Shown one piece after another: positions 24,563 to 34,945 of a stretch of DNA of 64,000 nt. Below the pieces are notes generated by a model. It searched no databases, was not told the origin of the DNA, and saw only the letters and a program-made list of their open reading frames with translations. Made by a program: the position numbers and the translations under genes. Location: positions 11,518,001-11,582,000 of the forward strand of contig NW_026622997.1 of NCBI RefSeq assembly GCF_023065955.2, read 5' to 3'. Each line of letters opens with the position of its first letter. Within the stretch, counting starts at the first letter, position 1. Source of the DNA: Ursus arctos. Taxonomy: Eukaryota > Chordata > Mammalia > Carnivora > Ursidae.

Positions 24563-25555
24563 AGAAAAGCAGGTTCTGCCAGGAGTGGAGATTAAATTCT
24601 CTGAGAACCTTGGTTCTCAACCCAATCTGTCCAAAAAAACCCCCAAAAAACCCACAAACAAACAAATAAAAAAACAGGACACTAATACAAATTTCTCAAA
24701 AACAAACAAGTAAACATAAAGGAGGGGAGGAGGAGGGGACAATGTTGGAAGTACTTTGCAACGTAAAAATACTAGTCACAACAAAGGTCCTACTGCTGCC
24801 CACACTGTGGAAAATGCATTGAGGAGTCAACCCAGGCCAGCCTGCAGGGGAGCCTCAGCCCGTCTCCTGCTGGTACACCCTGTCCCTCCCCGCAAACAGG
24901 CCAAGTGCTACGGCGGAAGGCCTTCTAGGCTCGAGGGTTGGTTGGTCTCTGAGCAGTGTTTGCGTGTACACAGTACTAAATAAATAAGAAGCCCGTCTTA
25001 ATTCATGATTGCTCTCTCTCCCGGCCCCAGTGCGCTGCAGACCTTTTCTCCCCCTGGCTTCTGTCACAGTGAGATTCACAGCCTGAATTCCAGCTTCCAG
25101 AGGCAATGCCCCGGGCGCTAATTTTGAACAAGGAAGTGTCACTTGGAATCCCACTCTTTGGGAGCCTTTGGAGGCAAAGTAGTGGTGGAGGAAGAGTAAG
25201 GACAAGGCAGAGAGAAGTTCAGAAATGAGCGTGTAAGGACAGTGTAACGACAAAGGCACAGGGACGTTCGTTTAATTGGATTGACTTTTCCTAATTTCCT
25301 ATTCCATATGCTCCCCTTAATGGTATTTCCCCTTAGTGAGAAAGACCCAGTATCTCCCACCCCCCCATTATTTAATTAATCTCACCCTCTTGATCTTAGC
25401 ACAATTATAAAAAACACAATGGGGTTCATGGCGAAGGGTGCTTTAAAAAAAAGCAATTAATGATATTTATTCTTCAGATTTAGTGCTTAAATCAAAGTTT
25501 TTACAAATTTTCATGATTACTTCACCAAAATCAAATTGAGTAAAAATTGCTTTTG
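24563..25555. other. Unassigned sequence
   Basis: A/C-rich low-complexity DNA at 24630-24735, then unique sequence. No exon was recognised. The 134-codon minus frame at 24855-25259 has no domain. Confidence 0.4.
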
Positions 25556-25560
25556 TTTAA

Positions 25561-25760
25561 GAGGCGCCTGGGTGGCTCAGTTGGTTAAGCGTCTGCCTTC
25601 AGCCCAGGTCATGATCCTGGGGTCCTGGAATCAAGCCCTGAGTTGGGCTCCCTGCTCAGCAGGAAGTCTGCTTCTCCCTCTGCCTCTGCCCCTCCCCCCC
25701 CCCATTTGTGCTCTTGCTCGCTCTCTCTCTCTCAAATAAATTAAAAAATCTTTAAAAATA
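25561..25760 (+). mobile_element. can-SINE
   Basis: Full copy 'gcgcctgggtggctcagttgg ... ctctctctctcaaataaatt' with an A-rich, AAAAT-repeat tail to about 25778. TSD not secure. Confidence 0.93.
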
Positions 25761-25779
25761 AACAAAATAAAATAAAATG

Positions 25780-26390
25780 GTTTCACAGACAGAGATCAGG
25801 CAAGCAACGGCAGTCACATTTTGCCCCACACAATATCACCAAAGCACAGACGGATAAAAATGAGCTAGGCCAGCATCCGGACGTTAGCTTCTCCCCTCCA
25901 GGGCGAGCCTCCAGGGCAATCTGTATCTTCCGGCCTCTCCCCCCGGGACATTCCAACTACCTGGTTCTCCCAGGAACACTCACAGGCATTTGTCTGGAGC
26001 AGGTGCACCTGGAAATGACGCACCCACAGGTGCAGGCGGGGCCTTCACTTTGGAAGCATGGCTGCCTTCTGCTTCAGTAGGACCTGCCTGTTTTCCCAGA
26101 GTCACAGGGAGAAGGGACTCCTCTCTGGGTGGCTCTCACTTCCCCCTTCCTCCTTCACTCAACATCCACCAGACTCCTGTTGCGGGTCTGTTCTGGGCAA
26201 GGAGCTCTGCCACACACTGGGAACACCAAGATGGACAGCGAGGCGGTCCAGCAGGAAGACAGTTACAACCCGGTGTAGAAGGTGCTGGACCCAAGAGAAG
26301 CCCAGAGTCCATGTGAGCACATCTGATCAGAGCCTAAACAGGCAGGGTGGAGCAGGAGTCAGGGAAGTCTGCCTGGAGGAGTGTCCCTAG
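25780..26390. other. Unique sequence
   Basis: No repeat recognised. Two overlapping plus frames of about 110 codons (25990-26390) are in different phases and carry no domain. Confidence 0.4.
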
Positions 26391-26890
26391 TGCTTCCATC
26401 CATTCAACTGTTACCGAGCACTTACCATGTGCTCCCGCTGCTCTGAGCGCTGGCTTAGAGCAGTGGACCAACACATGAGGTCCTCCTCACTAGAAACTCA
26501 CATTCCGGGAGGAAGGAACCTCTAATGGGCAGAGGACTGTGACAGAGTGACCACATGACCAGGGAGGCCTGAGGAAGCGATGTTTAAGCTGAGACCTTAA
26601 TGATAAGATGGCTGGGAGGTTTTCTCAAGCAGAGGAAATGGCCTGCAATGACAGGCTAAGTGTGCTACTGGGGTAGGGGGAAAAGACCAGTGTGGCTAGA
26701 ATTTAGTGGCCAAGAGGCCGCGTGAAGGGACTGAGGTGAGAGAGATAAGCAAAGACCAGATCACACATGGCTTTCTAGATTACGGTTACAAGTTTGCATT
26801 TTATCGTAGGCACCATGGCAAATCACTAAAGGGTTTCAAGCCAGACAGTGACACGCACATCCAGGCTACTTTGTCAGGCGAGGCAGAGGG
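26390..26890 (-). mobile_element. L2 (LINE2) 3' portion, antisense
   Basis: Antisense L2. It starts with the complement of the L2 3' end ('accgagcacttaccatgtgctcccgctgctctgagcgctgg') and runs into 'agcagaggaaatggcctgcaatgacagg', 'ccagtgtggctagaa', 'gtttgcattttatcgtaggcaccatgg', which is the complement of the 3' UTR and end of the ORF. The 154-codon plus frame 26706-27170 runs antisense through it and is not a gene. Confidence 0.75.
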
Positions 26891-27295
26891 AGGAGAGAAG
26901 GCGGGAAAGAAACAGGACGTGCAAAGGCCCTTGGAGAGACGGCCTCCTGTGTGGCCGGGCACAGAGCACCAAGCAGGATGGAAGGAGGTGAGGCTGGAAA
27001 TGTGGGCCAACGCCAGACTGCCACGGCTCCCGTGTGCTGCTGGAGGCCTCCCAGCAGGTCTGACGTCATCTGGACTCAGGAACCTCAACTCACTGGCTTT
27101 GGGACTGGTCAGTGGCGTTCGAGTCTTGCATTCCCCTCCCCAGACAGCAAGGACCCAGCCCGTGGAATAAATTCTCTCTTCAAAGACCCAGAATGCACTC
27201 TGACTTTCCGAGCTACTAAAATGCACTGGTAATCTTCACAGTTGTACACATGAAACAAGGGTTCTCATTCTCCAGATTCCACGGGTGAAGTAGAG
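26890..27295. other. Unassigned sequence between two L2 pieces
   Basis: The left part may still be L2 ('gtgcaaaggcccttgg'). No gene evidence; the several overlapping frames contradict one another. Confidence 0.35.
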
Positions 27296-27900
27296 GAGAC
27301 CAGCCCATCATTTCTATGGCATCTCACAGGAATCACTCACTTCCCTCTTCCGACTCTAGACTTCTCCTTTGGCGGCTCCTTTTCAGGTGTTGTCCTGCTT
27401 CTTCTTCCTCCTCGTACTCCGGGCCGTTTCTCAAAGCACTGGCCACCCCTTCGCTCTGCAGCCCCACCTGTGTGGCTATCTCCGCCTATCACTGCTCTAT
27501 GGAGAAGTCCCGAAGCCTCTTCTGTGGTTCTGTCCACCCGCGGAGCTCCACACCCACGTGTCTGGCCTGCTGCTCTGCTCGATGTCACACTGGCATCCCA
27601 GACTCAATGGGGTCGAACTGCTCACCATCTTCCCCAAACCCTTTCCTTCTTCGGAAGTTCTCCTAGAAAGTGCAGCCCCTATTCCCCCTAACTAGTGTCC
27701 TGAATCATGCTCAACTCTCCCCTCTCCCTCATTCTCCACACCCTATTGACCAATTAAGGCCCTTCTGTGTTATTCCCTCCATGTCTTTGGAATATATCCC
27801 CTCCTTCCCTCTTGCATGACCGCCTTCCTCATGACAGCAGTCATGCGTCTACACCATTGCGAGGGACCGACAGCTGGTTTCCTCCTTCCTGTCTGCTGTC
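27295..27900 (+). mobile_element. L2 (LINE2) ORF C-terminal region, sense
   Basis: Diverged sense L2: 'gtcgaactgctcaccatcttccccaaacc' and 'atgctcaactctcccctctccctcattctccacaccctattg ... ggaatatatccc' line up with the end of the L2 ORF2. Frameshifts are frequent. The two neighbouring L2s have opposite orientation, so they are separate insertions. Confidence 0.6.
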
Positions 27901-28139
27901 ATTCTTGAATTTCTCTGTGTGCTTCCTCAAGGCCCAAACACCATCTCTAAAGCTGGCCTTATGCTGCTTAGAGTACAAAGAGGCCACTAGATTTGAATTT
28001 CCTCGGCTTTCCATCCCAAAATTTGACCAGCAGAGATGAAAATGTGGAATATGAGAAATAGCAGCAAGCAAAACAGTAGTGTTCACGACTGTAAACGTAC
28101 AGTCTGAGTTTTGTAACTAATTGTATGTAAACGTACAAT

Positions 28140-28482
28140 CTGAGTAGCTACTGTCCAACATGGTGCACAATAGCCACCTGAAGCTATTGAGCCCCTGGCT
28201 TATTACTATTCTAAATTGATGCACTATATATGTAAAAATATACCCTTAAACGTCTTTCTACAAAGAAAAGAAGAATGTAATTAATTTTGGTATAGAGTAC
28301 ACATAAGAAATGATACTACTTGGGATGTTTTGGGTTAAATAACATATCTCGTCAAATAAAACCTACCATTAAAATACATTTCATTTATTTCTTCTTGCTG
28401 TTTTTAATGTGGCTACAAGAAAACTTTAAATTATATATGGGTCATATAGCAGTGTATTTCAATCAGACAGTGCTGGTCTAAA
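28140..28482 (-). mobile_element. hAT-Charlie type DNA transposon relic
   Basis: Ends read 'gtagctactgtccaacatgg' at the left and 'cagacagtgctggtct' at the right, with an AT-rich centre including 'ggatgttttgggttaaataacat' and 'tttaatgtggctacaagaaaa'. This is the pattern of short mammalian hAT elements of about 340 bp. Exact subfamily and strand are uncertain. Confidence 0.65.
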
Positions 28483-28723
28483 TAACTGGGATAGTGGCAG
28501 TGAAACTCAATGTAATTGGCAAGAAATTCTTCCTTAAGAAAGCAATGGAATGCAAAACTGAAAAGACAAGTAACCCAATGGAAAAATGGGCACAGGATCT
28601 GAATGTACGTTTCTCCAAAGGTAGACAAGTGGTCAGTGCTCAACACCATAAAATGCAAATCAAAATTACAATAATACCCCACTTCATTCCCACTAGGATT
28701 GCCATAATTTAAAAAAATGGGAG

Positions 28724-28909
28724 GGGCGCCTGGATAGCGCAGTCGTTAAGCGTCTGCCTTTGGCTCAGGGCGTGATCCCGGCGTTCTGGGATCGAGCCCC
28801 ACATCAGGCTCTTCCGCTATGAGCCTGCTTCTTCCTCTCCCACTCCCCCTGCTGTGTTCCCTCTCTCGCTGGCTGTCTCTCTGTCACATAAATAAATAGA
28901 ATCTTAAAA
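28724..28909 (+). mobile_element. can-SINE, panda/bear subtype
   Basis: Body 'ggcgtgatcccggcgttctgg' and 'ccgctatgagcctgcttctt'. TSD aaaaaaatgggag at 28711-28723 and 28910-28922. The target is L1. Confidence 0.95.
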
Positions 28910-29185
28910 AAAAAAATGGGAGACTACAAGTGTTGGGGAAGAGGTGAAAAAGTTGGCACCCTTGCACGTTGGTGGTAGGAATTTACAACGGTGCAGCCTC
29001 CGTGGAAAACAGTTGGCAGCTCCTGAAAATGTTAAACACAGAGCTACCCCAGGACCCAGCCATTCCACTTCCAGGGAAATGAAAACGTATTCACACAAAA
29101 AGTTGTGCAAGAATGTTCACAGCAGCATTGCTCATAATAGCCAAAAAGTGGAAACAACCAAATATCCATCAATTGACAAATGGGG

Positions 29186-29378
29186 AGGGGCACCTGGCGG
29201 GCTCAGCTGGTTAAGCATCTGCCTTATGGCTCATGTCATGGTGTCAGCAACCTGGGATCAAGCCCCGTGTCGGGCTCCCTGCTCAGCAGGGAGTCTGCTT
29301 CTCCTTCTCCCTCTGCCCCGACCCTGGCTCATTCTCTTTCTCTCTCTCTCTTAAATAAATAAATAAAATCTTTAAAAA
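29186..29378 (+). mobile_element. can-SINE (first of two at one target)
   Basis: Older-type body ('catggtgtcagcaacctggga'). Left TSD aattgacaaatgggg at 29171-29185, right copy aattgaccaatgggg at 29379-29393. Confidence 0.95.
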
Positions 29379-29393
29379 AATTGACCAATGGGG

Positions 29394-29591
29394 GGGGCGC
29401 CTGGGTAGCGCAGTCGTTAAAGCGTCTGCCTTCGGCTCAGGGCGTGATCCTGGCGATCCGGGATCGAGTCCCACATCAGGCTCTTCCGCTATGAGCCTGC
29501 TTCTTCCTCTCCCACTCCCCCTGCTGTGTTCCCTCTCTCGCTGGCTGTCTCTCTGTCACATAAATAAATAAAAAATCTTTAAAAAAAAAAA
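29394..29591 (+). mobile_element. can-SINE, panda/bear subtype (second of two)
   Basis: Sits directly behind the right TSD of the previous SINE and generated a third copy of the same 15-bp target at 29592-29606. The younger subtype inserted behind the older copy, in the same orientation. Confidence 0.96.
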
Positions 29592-30079
29592 AATTGACCA
29601 ATGGGGAAGCAAAATGTGGTGCATCCACACAATGGAATAGTATTTGGCAATTTTTAAAAAAATGAAGTACTGGTATGTGCTCCAACATGGATGAAATGTT
29701 GACAACGCAAGACCACATAATTATGATGCCTTTTATATAAAATGCGCACAATGGGCAAATCAGGAAACAGAAAGGAGATGGGTGGTTGCCTTGGGCTTGG
29801 AGGGGCTGGGGGGAAATGGGGAGTGACAGCTAAGGGGCACAAGGCTTCTTTTTGGGGTGATGAAATGTTCTAAAATCAGTTGTGGTAGAGGTTGCACATG
29901 AAACAGATTACAGCTGTTTCTGGAAGGGAACTTGACAGCGAGGGGACAAGAGTGTCCCTGTATATATATTTTTTACTACATATCCTGTGTGTGTACTGAA
30001 TTTTATATCACATGTAATGTAACCTTTCCACAAGCAAATAAATAAAATAGGACTTTATGAAAAATCATATTAAGAATGA

Positions 30080-30460
30080 CAAAGGAGTCGTAACTCCCAG
30101 TTCAATAAAAATTCAAAATGTATTAAGAAACCCAGTTAAATGTTTATACCAATACATATGCAAATCTAGATGAAAAGGATAATGTTTATGAAAATATAAA
30201 TGTCAAAACTGACTCCAAAAAAAGGTAGAAAACAGGACCAGGCTAATCACCAGACAAGAAATTGAAAAGACAGCTGAAAACATACCTTCCCCCCTTAAAA
30301 AATAGCATCAAATTCAGATAGGTTTATAAGTGAGTTCTTCCAATCCTTCAAAGAAAGATAATTCTTACATATAAACTCTTTCCAGACATAGGAAAATATC
30401 CAAGACTTCCCCACTCATTTAAGAGGGATAAATGTCAGTGCACTAAGATAGGCATAAGGG
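30080..30460 (+). mobile_element. Degenerate L1 ORF2-like segment
   Basis: 'gaccaggctaatcaccagacaagaaattgaaaag' and 'gagttcttccaatccttcaaagaaagataattc' resemble the part of old L1 ORF2 just before the reverse-transcriptase core. No open frame is left. Confidence 0.45.
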
Positions 30461-30600
30461 TAATGAAACGGAAGGGGGGGCACGGAGAGAGGCTACACAC
30501 CAGGGGTTTGGTGGGACCCACACTATGGGTTCTACCTATGGATTTTAACTGGTTGAATTTATTGCCAACATTTTAAAAATGGGGCATTGGGGTGGGGGGG

Positions 30601-30701
30601 TTGACGCACGGGTGGCTCAGCTGGTTGAGCTTCTGACTCTTGATCTCAGCTCAGGTCTTAACCTCGGGGTGGTGAGTTCAAGCCCTGCATTGGGGGCTTA
30701 T
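30601..30701 (+). mobile_element. can-SINE, 5' half only
   Basis: tRNA-like head and body to 'ccctgcattgggggctta', followed at once by an A/T-rich run. The CT-rich part is missing. Confidence 0.85.
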
Positions 30702-30934
30702 TTTTTTTTAATTTAAAAATTTTTAAAATTTATTTATTAAAAAAACGACTTTTTTTTTCAGAAAAAAACAGACTGAAATAAAACATATGTAGCAGTTGTA
30801 ATACAAATCACTAGAATGGTTATATGTTTAATTCCTATAAATCATTCGTGATTTGTCAAGCACTTAGCACAAACCAGGACGTTTTCATACTCTTTGTTTC
30901 TCAACAGAAGAAACACACAAACTTAACAGGGTAT

Positions 30935-31480
30935 AAAGCAAGAGATATGAGTAGCCAAATATAAAGTAGATGGACAGATTGATAGATATCTGAAAGATAC
31001 ACCTTCTAGCAAAAATGGGATCCCATTTTTATGTACCAGATAGACAAAATGTAAAGCGCTGATGATCAGTGAGAGCAGCGGTGAGAATGTGAAGCTGGTG
31101 CGACCTTTTTGGAAACAATTTGAAAATACTTACTAAAAATTTAAATGAGGGACACCTGGGTGGCTCAGGCAGTGAAGCCTCCAATTCTTGATTTCGGCTC
31201 AGGTTGTGATCTCAGGGTGGTGAGATCGAGCCCCACATGGGCTCCACACCCAGCACGGAGTTTGCTTGAGATTCTCTCTCTCTCCCTCTGCCCCTCCCCT
31301 TGCTCGTGTACACATGCACACACCCTCTCTCTAAAATAAATAAACTCTTTTAAAATAAATACATTAAAATAAATAAAATAAAAATTTAAATGAGCACACC
31401 TTCAGACCCCAGGCAATTCATTTCTCTCTGTCTATCCTATAGAAACACTGGAAAATGCATTCAAATAGTCATGATACCGG
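30935..31480 (+). mobile_element. Old L1-type 3' fragment split by a SINE
   Basis: 'cagcggtgagaatgtgaagctgg', 'ttggaaacaatttgaaaatac', then after the SINE 'cagaccccaggcaattcatttctc ... atcctatagaaacactgg' fit an ancient L1ME-like 3' end. Highly diverged. Confidence 0.45.
31150..31379 (+). mobile_element. can-SINE
   Basis: Older-type copy with an extended AAATA tail (31330-31379). Perfect 15-bp TSD aaaaatttaaatgag at 31135-31149 and 31380-31394. Confidence 0.95.
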
Positions 31481-32022
31481 TTTGCTATTGAGCCTAACAA
31501 GTTACCACAAACTAAACAAGTTAAACCAGCACAAAATTTGTTATCTCACAGTTTCTGAGGGCCAGAGGTCAGGTATATTTTTGTTGGGTCCTTGGCCCTG
31601 GATCTCACAAGATTGAAGTCAAGATGTCTCCCCGTGTGTTTTCTTCTAGTGGTTCCACTCAGGCAAGATCTGCTTCCAGGCTCCCTCGGGGTGTTAAGAG
31701 AACTCATCTCCTTGCAGTTGTAGGAGGGAGGTCCTGTTTTCTCCCTAGCTGTCAGAGATGAGCCACTCTCAACAACTAGAGGTCATTCTCAGGTCCTGGG
31801 GGGGGTCATGTGACCTTGCCACACGACCCTCTGTCAGCACGGTCACATTTCAGATCTCTCCCTTCAGAGATCCCCTTTTAAAGGGTCCTCTGTTTAAACA
31901 GGACCACCCAGAATATTCCAAATCCATTAGCTCCAAATCACAGGAGTTCTGTCCCATCCTCCTCATAGTGCAACAGGGGTGGGAATCTTGGGACTATCTC
32001 AGCATTCCACCTGCCACACCCA
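31480..32022 (-). mobile_element. MLT1-type LTR (ERVL-MaLR), antisense
   Basis: 'caagttaccacaaactaaacaag', 'ttgttatctcacagtttctgagggccagaggtc', then after a diverged centre 'agcattccacctgccaca'. This pattern is the reverse complement of an MLT1 solo LTR. No internal sequence is present. Confidence 0.65.
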
Positions 32023-32279
32023 CGAACAAGGATGTTCCTGCCAGTAGTTTGTGAAAATGAAAGCTTAGGAACAATTTAGAAATAAACTATGAATCAGGAT
32101 ACAGCCTATCCATCTGTACTACAAAATACTGGGCCGGCTGCATTGTTCAGTTGAACGAGACAGATCAGTGTGACACAAGTTTAAAAAAAAAGGCAAGTAA
32201 GTTACAGAACAATACATACAATAGGATCTTATTATGTAGAAATAAATAAATACTGACTTCCTGCCTCTATACTTGTTCT

Positions 32280-32785
32280 CAGGCCTCAGAGAGGCCTTTT
32301 CAGAATTCACATCTGATCCTGTCACCAGCGTTGCGCCCACCCTGCCCCCTGGCTGAAAACCTGACCTTGGAGTCCCAAGTTCTTAGGGTAAAGCCTCAAC
32401 AAATCCTTATCCCGGCCTACCCGCATCTCTGCTGCTGTGCTCTGAGCCCCCACCAGCACACTTCTGCCCAAGACGTCTTAGTTGCCCATTTCACCTGGCT
32501 AACTCAGGTCCGTTGTTCAAAACTCAGTTCAAATGACACTCTCCTTGGCCCAATGCCCCTCCACCCCCCAGAGCAGCCAGGTACCGTTACAAGATCTCTT
32601 CATGTTCCCTCATTCTTCCCACAGTTTGTAAGTGTTCGTTTACTGTTGTGATTATTTGCTGGATAACTGTCTCCGCCAACAGACACTAAACTCCACAAAG
32701 GCAGGACCCAATCTGGTTTTGCTTATCACCGCATCACCCCAGTGCCTGGTACTCTGCCTGGCATAAAGTAGCAGCCTAACCAATC
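32280..32785 (+). mobile_element. L2 (LINE2) 3' end, sense
   Basis: Runs from the ORF end ('cctgaccttggagtcccaagttc', 'gacactctccttggcccaatgcccc') to the 3' UTR end ('actccacaaaggcaggacccaatctgg', 'cccagtgcctggtactctgcctggcataaagtagc'). Non-coding. Confidence 0.8.
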
Positions 32786-33706
32786 TGGGCTTCAGATTCA
32801 ACAAATGAACTCCTTTCTCGGTCTCCAGATTCCCCTTCTAGAAGCTTCGCCTTCCTGTGTCTGTCCATCAGACATCCCCTCATCTGTGTGCATCTGTCTC
32901 CTAGCACTCAGCGTCCTGTACCGGACGTTTGCTCACAGTCCAAGCTTCCCTACCAGACTGTGAGCTCCTCCCCATGGCAACCAGCCCAGAGACAAACCCA
33001 GTAACCTAGCGATGGGTGAATGGAAGGACGACAGCTCTGCCTCTCTCTTATCTCCATTACTCCTCTGTGGGTGTCCTGTTTGGGGGTGGCCTGGGCTGAT
33101 GAGGCTCAATGCGGCTGGCTGACACCCTTCCAGCAAGGAGGACTGGCACTCTTCAGACAGAGCTCTGGGAGAGGCAGACTCGCTGTGGTGGCTGGGGTGG
33201 GGTGGGGCGGAGGGAGTCCCAGTCAGGAGGAAGAAAATGGTCAGTGGCGAGTGTGGCAACAGGCAATGGGAAGTGTAGTCAGCATGGAGGAGGCCCAAAG
33301 CAAAGGGCAGGGCAGCTCACCAGGCAGGAAGGGCCCTGAGAGCAGACCCTGCTCTGAGTAAGAGATCAGAGAGGGACCCCCGGAGGGCCCATTGCAGGAC
33401 AGGGCCCGGCGCAGCCTCCCGGCTGGATCACAGGCCATAACCCAATCCCCTCGGCGTCACCTTGGCAAACACAGTAGTGTCCTCTGCTCCTAAGATGGTA
33501 CTCCATATACCCAAATGGGTGACCTTGAGGAAGGGGCTCTGGGACCCAGTCCAATCAGGAGTCTTGTTTTCCCAAGATAGTCAGAGGGAGGAGGAGCCTA
33601 CGCCAGCTAGACAGAAGACCAACGTCAACGCCCACATGGCTGAGTATCCCGTCCCAAGGGCTAGGCTGCAACGCTGAGAACCGGAAGCAAGAAAAGTGTA
33701 GAGCAG
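32786..33706. other. Unique sequence, moderately GC-rich
   Basis: Several short overlapping frames on both strands (up to 121 codons) conflict and have no domains. No splice structure is convincing. Confidence 0.4.
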
Positions 33707-33856
33707 AGCGCCTGGGTGGCTCGGTTGGTTAATCGTCTGCCTTCGGCTCAGGTCACCAGAGCTGGGCTCCCTGCTCAGTGGAAAATCTGCTTTCTCCCTC
33801 TGCCTCTGCCCATCCCCTGCTCATGCTCTCTCTCTCTCTCTCAAATAAATAAAATC
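33707..33856 (+). mobile_element. can-SINE with a tail turned into microsatellite
   Basis: Complete head and a short body ('aggtcaccagagctggg' lacks part of the usual centre), CT run, then 'caaataaataaaatc' followed directly by the AAGG array. Confidence 0.92.
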
Positions 33857-33939
33857 AAGGAAGGAAGGAAGGAAGGAAGGAAGGAAGGAAGGAAGGAAGG
33901 AAGGAAAGAGAGAGAGAGAGAAAGAGAGAGAAGAAGAAA

Positions 33940-33984
<45 letters not shown>

Positions 33985-33995
33985 ACGAACGAACA
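33857..33995. repeat. Homopurine compound microsatellite (AAGG)n-(AG)n-(AAAG)n
   Basis: 33857-33905 is AAGG repeats, about 33906-33930 AG with breaks, and about 33940-33984 AAAG. The plus strand has no pyrimidine for about 129 bp. A few AACG units follow. It grows out of the A-rich tail of the SINE at 33707-33856. Frames rich in K/E/R across it are artefacts. Confidence 0.97.
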
Positions 33996-34490
33996 AGAAA
34001 TCTAGAGGACCTCCTTAAGGACCTCCTGCCATCATGGGCAGCCACCACTCTATTAAGCCTCCCCGATCCCCAGCTAGAAACATCTCCCTCCTTTCTCCTC
34101 CCACCAGGTCGAACCATTTGAAACTGCTGACAGTCCACTGTGTTTGTCCCACAGGAATGGCAATTTCATATGGCTCGATCTAACACACCAAGGGCTTTTG
34201 ATGGCAGAGCCTCTGTTGTTTTCATTTGTTTCTCTGCCAGTCTTGCCGTATGGTAGATAAGATATATATGAACAGAAGAAGTTGTTGGTTTTATGAATTT
34301 GATTTTTCTCTGCCATGTAAGTCACCGGTCATTCCTTAGAAGGTTACGCTAAAGCCCTTAAAGGAAAATCAGTGTGTGTACAGCCCCTTATTGTGTGCAG
34401 TGGGGCACCCCTGCAGTCAGGTATAAACACGAAGAGAAAGGGAACTGAGATCAGCTAAGAATGTATCGGGGCCACTCACCGTACTTTTAT
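33996..34490. other. Unassigned sequence
   Basis: Nothing recognised. Confidence 0.4.
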
Positions 34491-34945
34491 TCACCCATTG
34501 ATTCACAGCGACAATCTTGAAAAGGAGATTGTTGGTCCCATTTCAAAATTAGGGAATGAGCCTAAAGACCAACTTTTTTTTTAAATATTTTATTTTTTTA
34601 TTTGAGAGAGAGAGAGAGAGCAGGTGTGCACACGAGCAGGGGGAGGGGCAAAGGGAGAAGCGGACTCCCCGCTGAGCAGGGAGCCCAATGTGGGACTCGA
34701 CCCCAGGACCCTGAGATCATGACCTGAGCCGAAGGAGATGCTTAACCGACTGAGCCACCCAGGCCCCCCGTGAGACCAATCTTAAATATAAACAAATAAC
34801 ACATGCCATTAAAAAAGTAGGGACCCAATCTCCCAGATGTCAAGGCAACAGAGCGAACATCACAGAACTGGTACAAATGAGGACGCGAACTCCGGTCTAC
34901 GTGGTTCTAAGGCAGATGATCTTTCCACCTCGCCACTTAAGGAAA
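34490..34945 (-). mobile_element. MIR split by a SINE
   Basis: Left arm 'ttgttggtcccatttcaaaattagggaatgagcc', right arm 'gaactggtacaaatgaggacgcgaactccggtctacgtggttctaaggc'. Together they give an antisense MIR with the SINE 34573-34770 in its middle. Confidence 0.6.
34573..34770 (-). mobile_element. can-SINE
   Basis: Inverted full copy with a pure GA run. Short direct repeat agaccaa at 34566-34572 and 34773-34779. Confidence 0.94.

Larger units (their letters stand above)
28490..30050 (+). mobile_element. L1 3' region, sense, carrying three SINEs
   Basis: Sense L1 reads through 'atggcaagaaattc', 'ccaatggaaaaatgggcacaggatctg', 'ggaaaacagttggcagctcctgaaaatg', 'cccagccattccacttcc', 'caacatggatgaaatg' and 'ggagatgggtggttgcc'. 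It is broken by SINEs at 28724-28909, 29186-29378 and 29394-29591. Removing them and one copy of each TSD restores a continuous L1. ORF2 is out of frame. Confidence 0.85.

Noticed and set aside
26706..27170. 154-codon plus-strand frame
   Set aside because: Lies antisense across an L2 element and overlaps conflicting frames.
29171..29606. CRISPR-like array because a 15-bp unit occurs three times at about 200-bp spacing
   Set aside because: The units are target-site duplications around two SINEs in a mammalian genome.
33716..34018. Lys/Glu/Arg-rich frame resembling a charged coiled coil
   Set aside because: It is the translation of the SINE plus the AAGG/AG/AAAG microsatellite.
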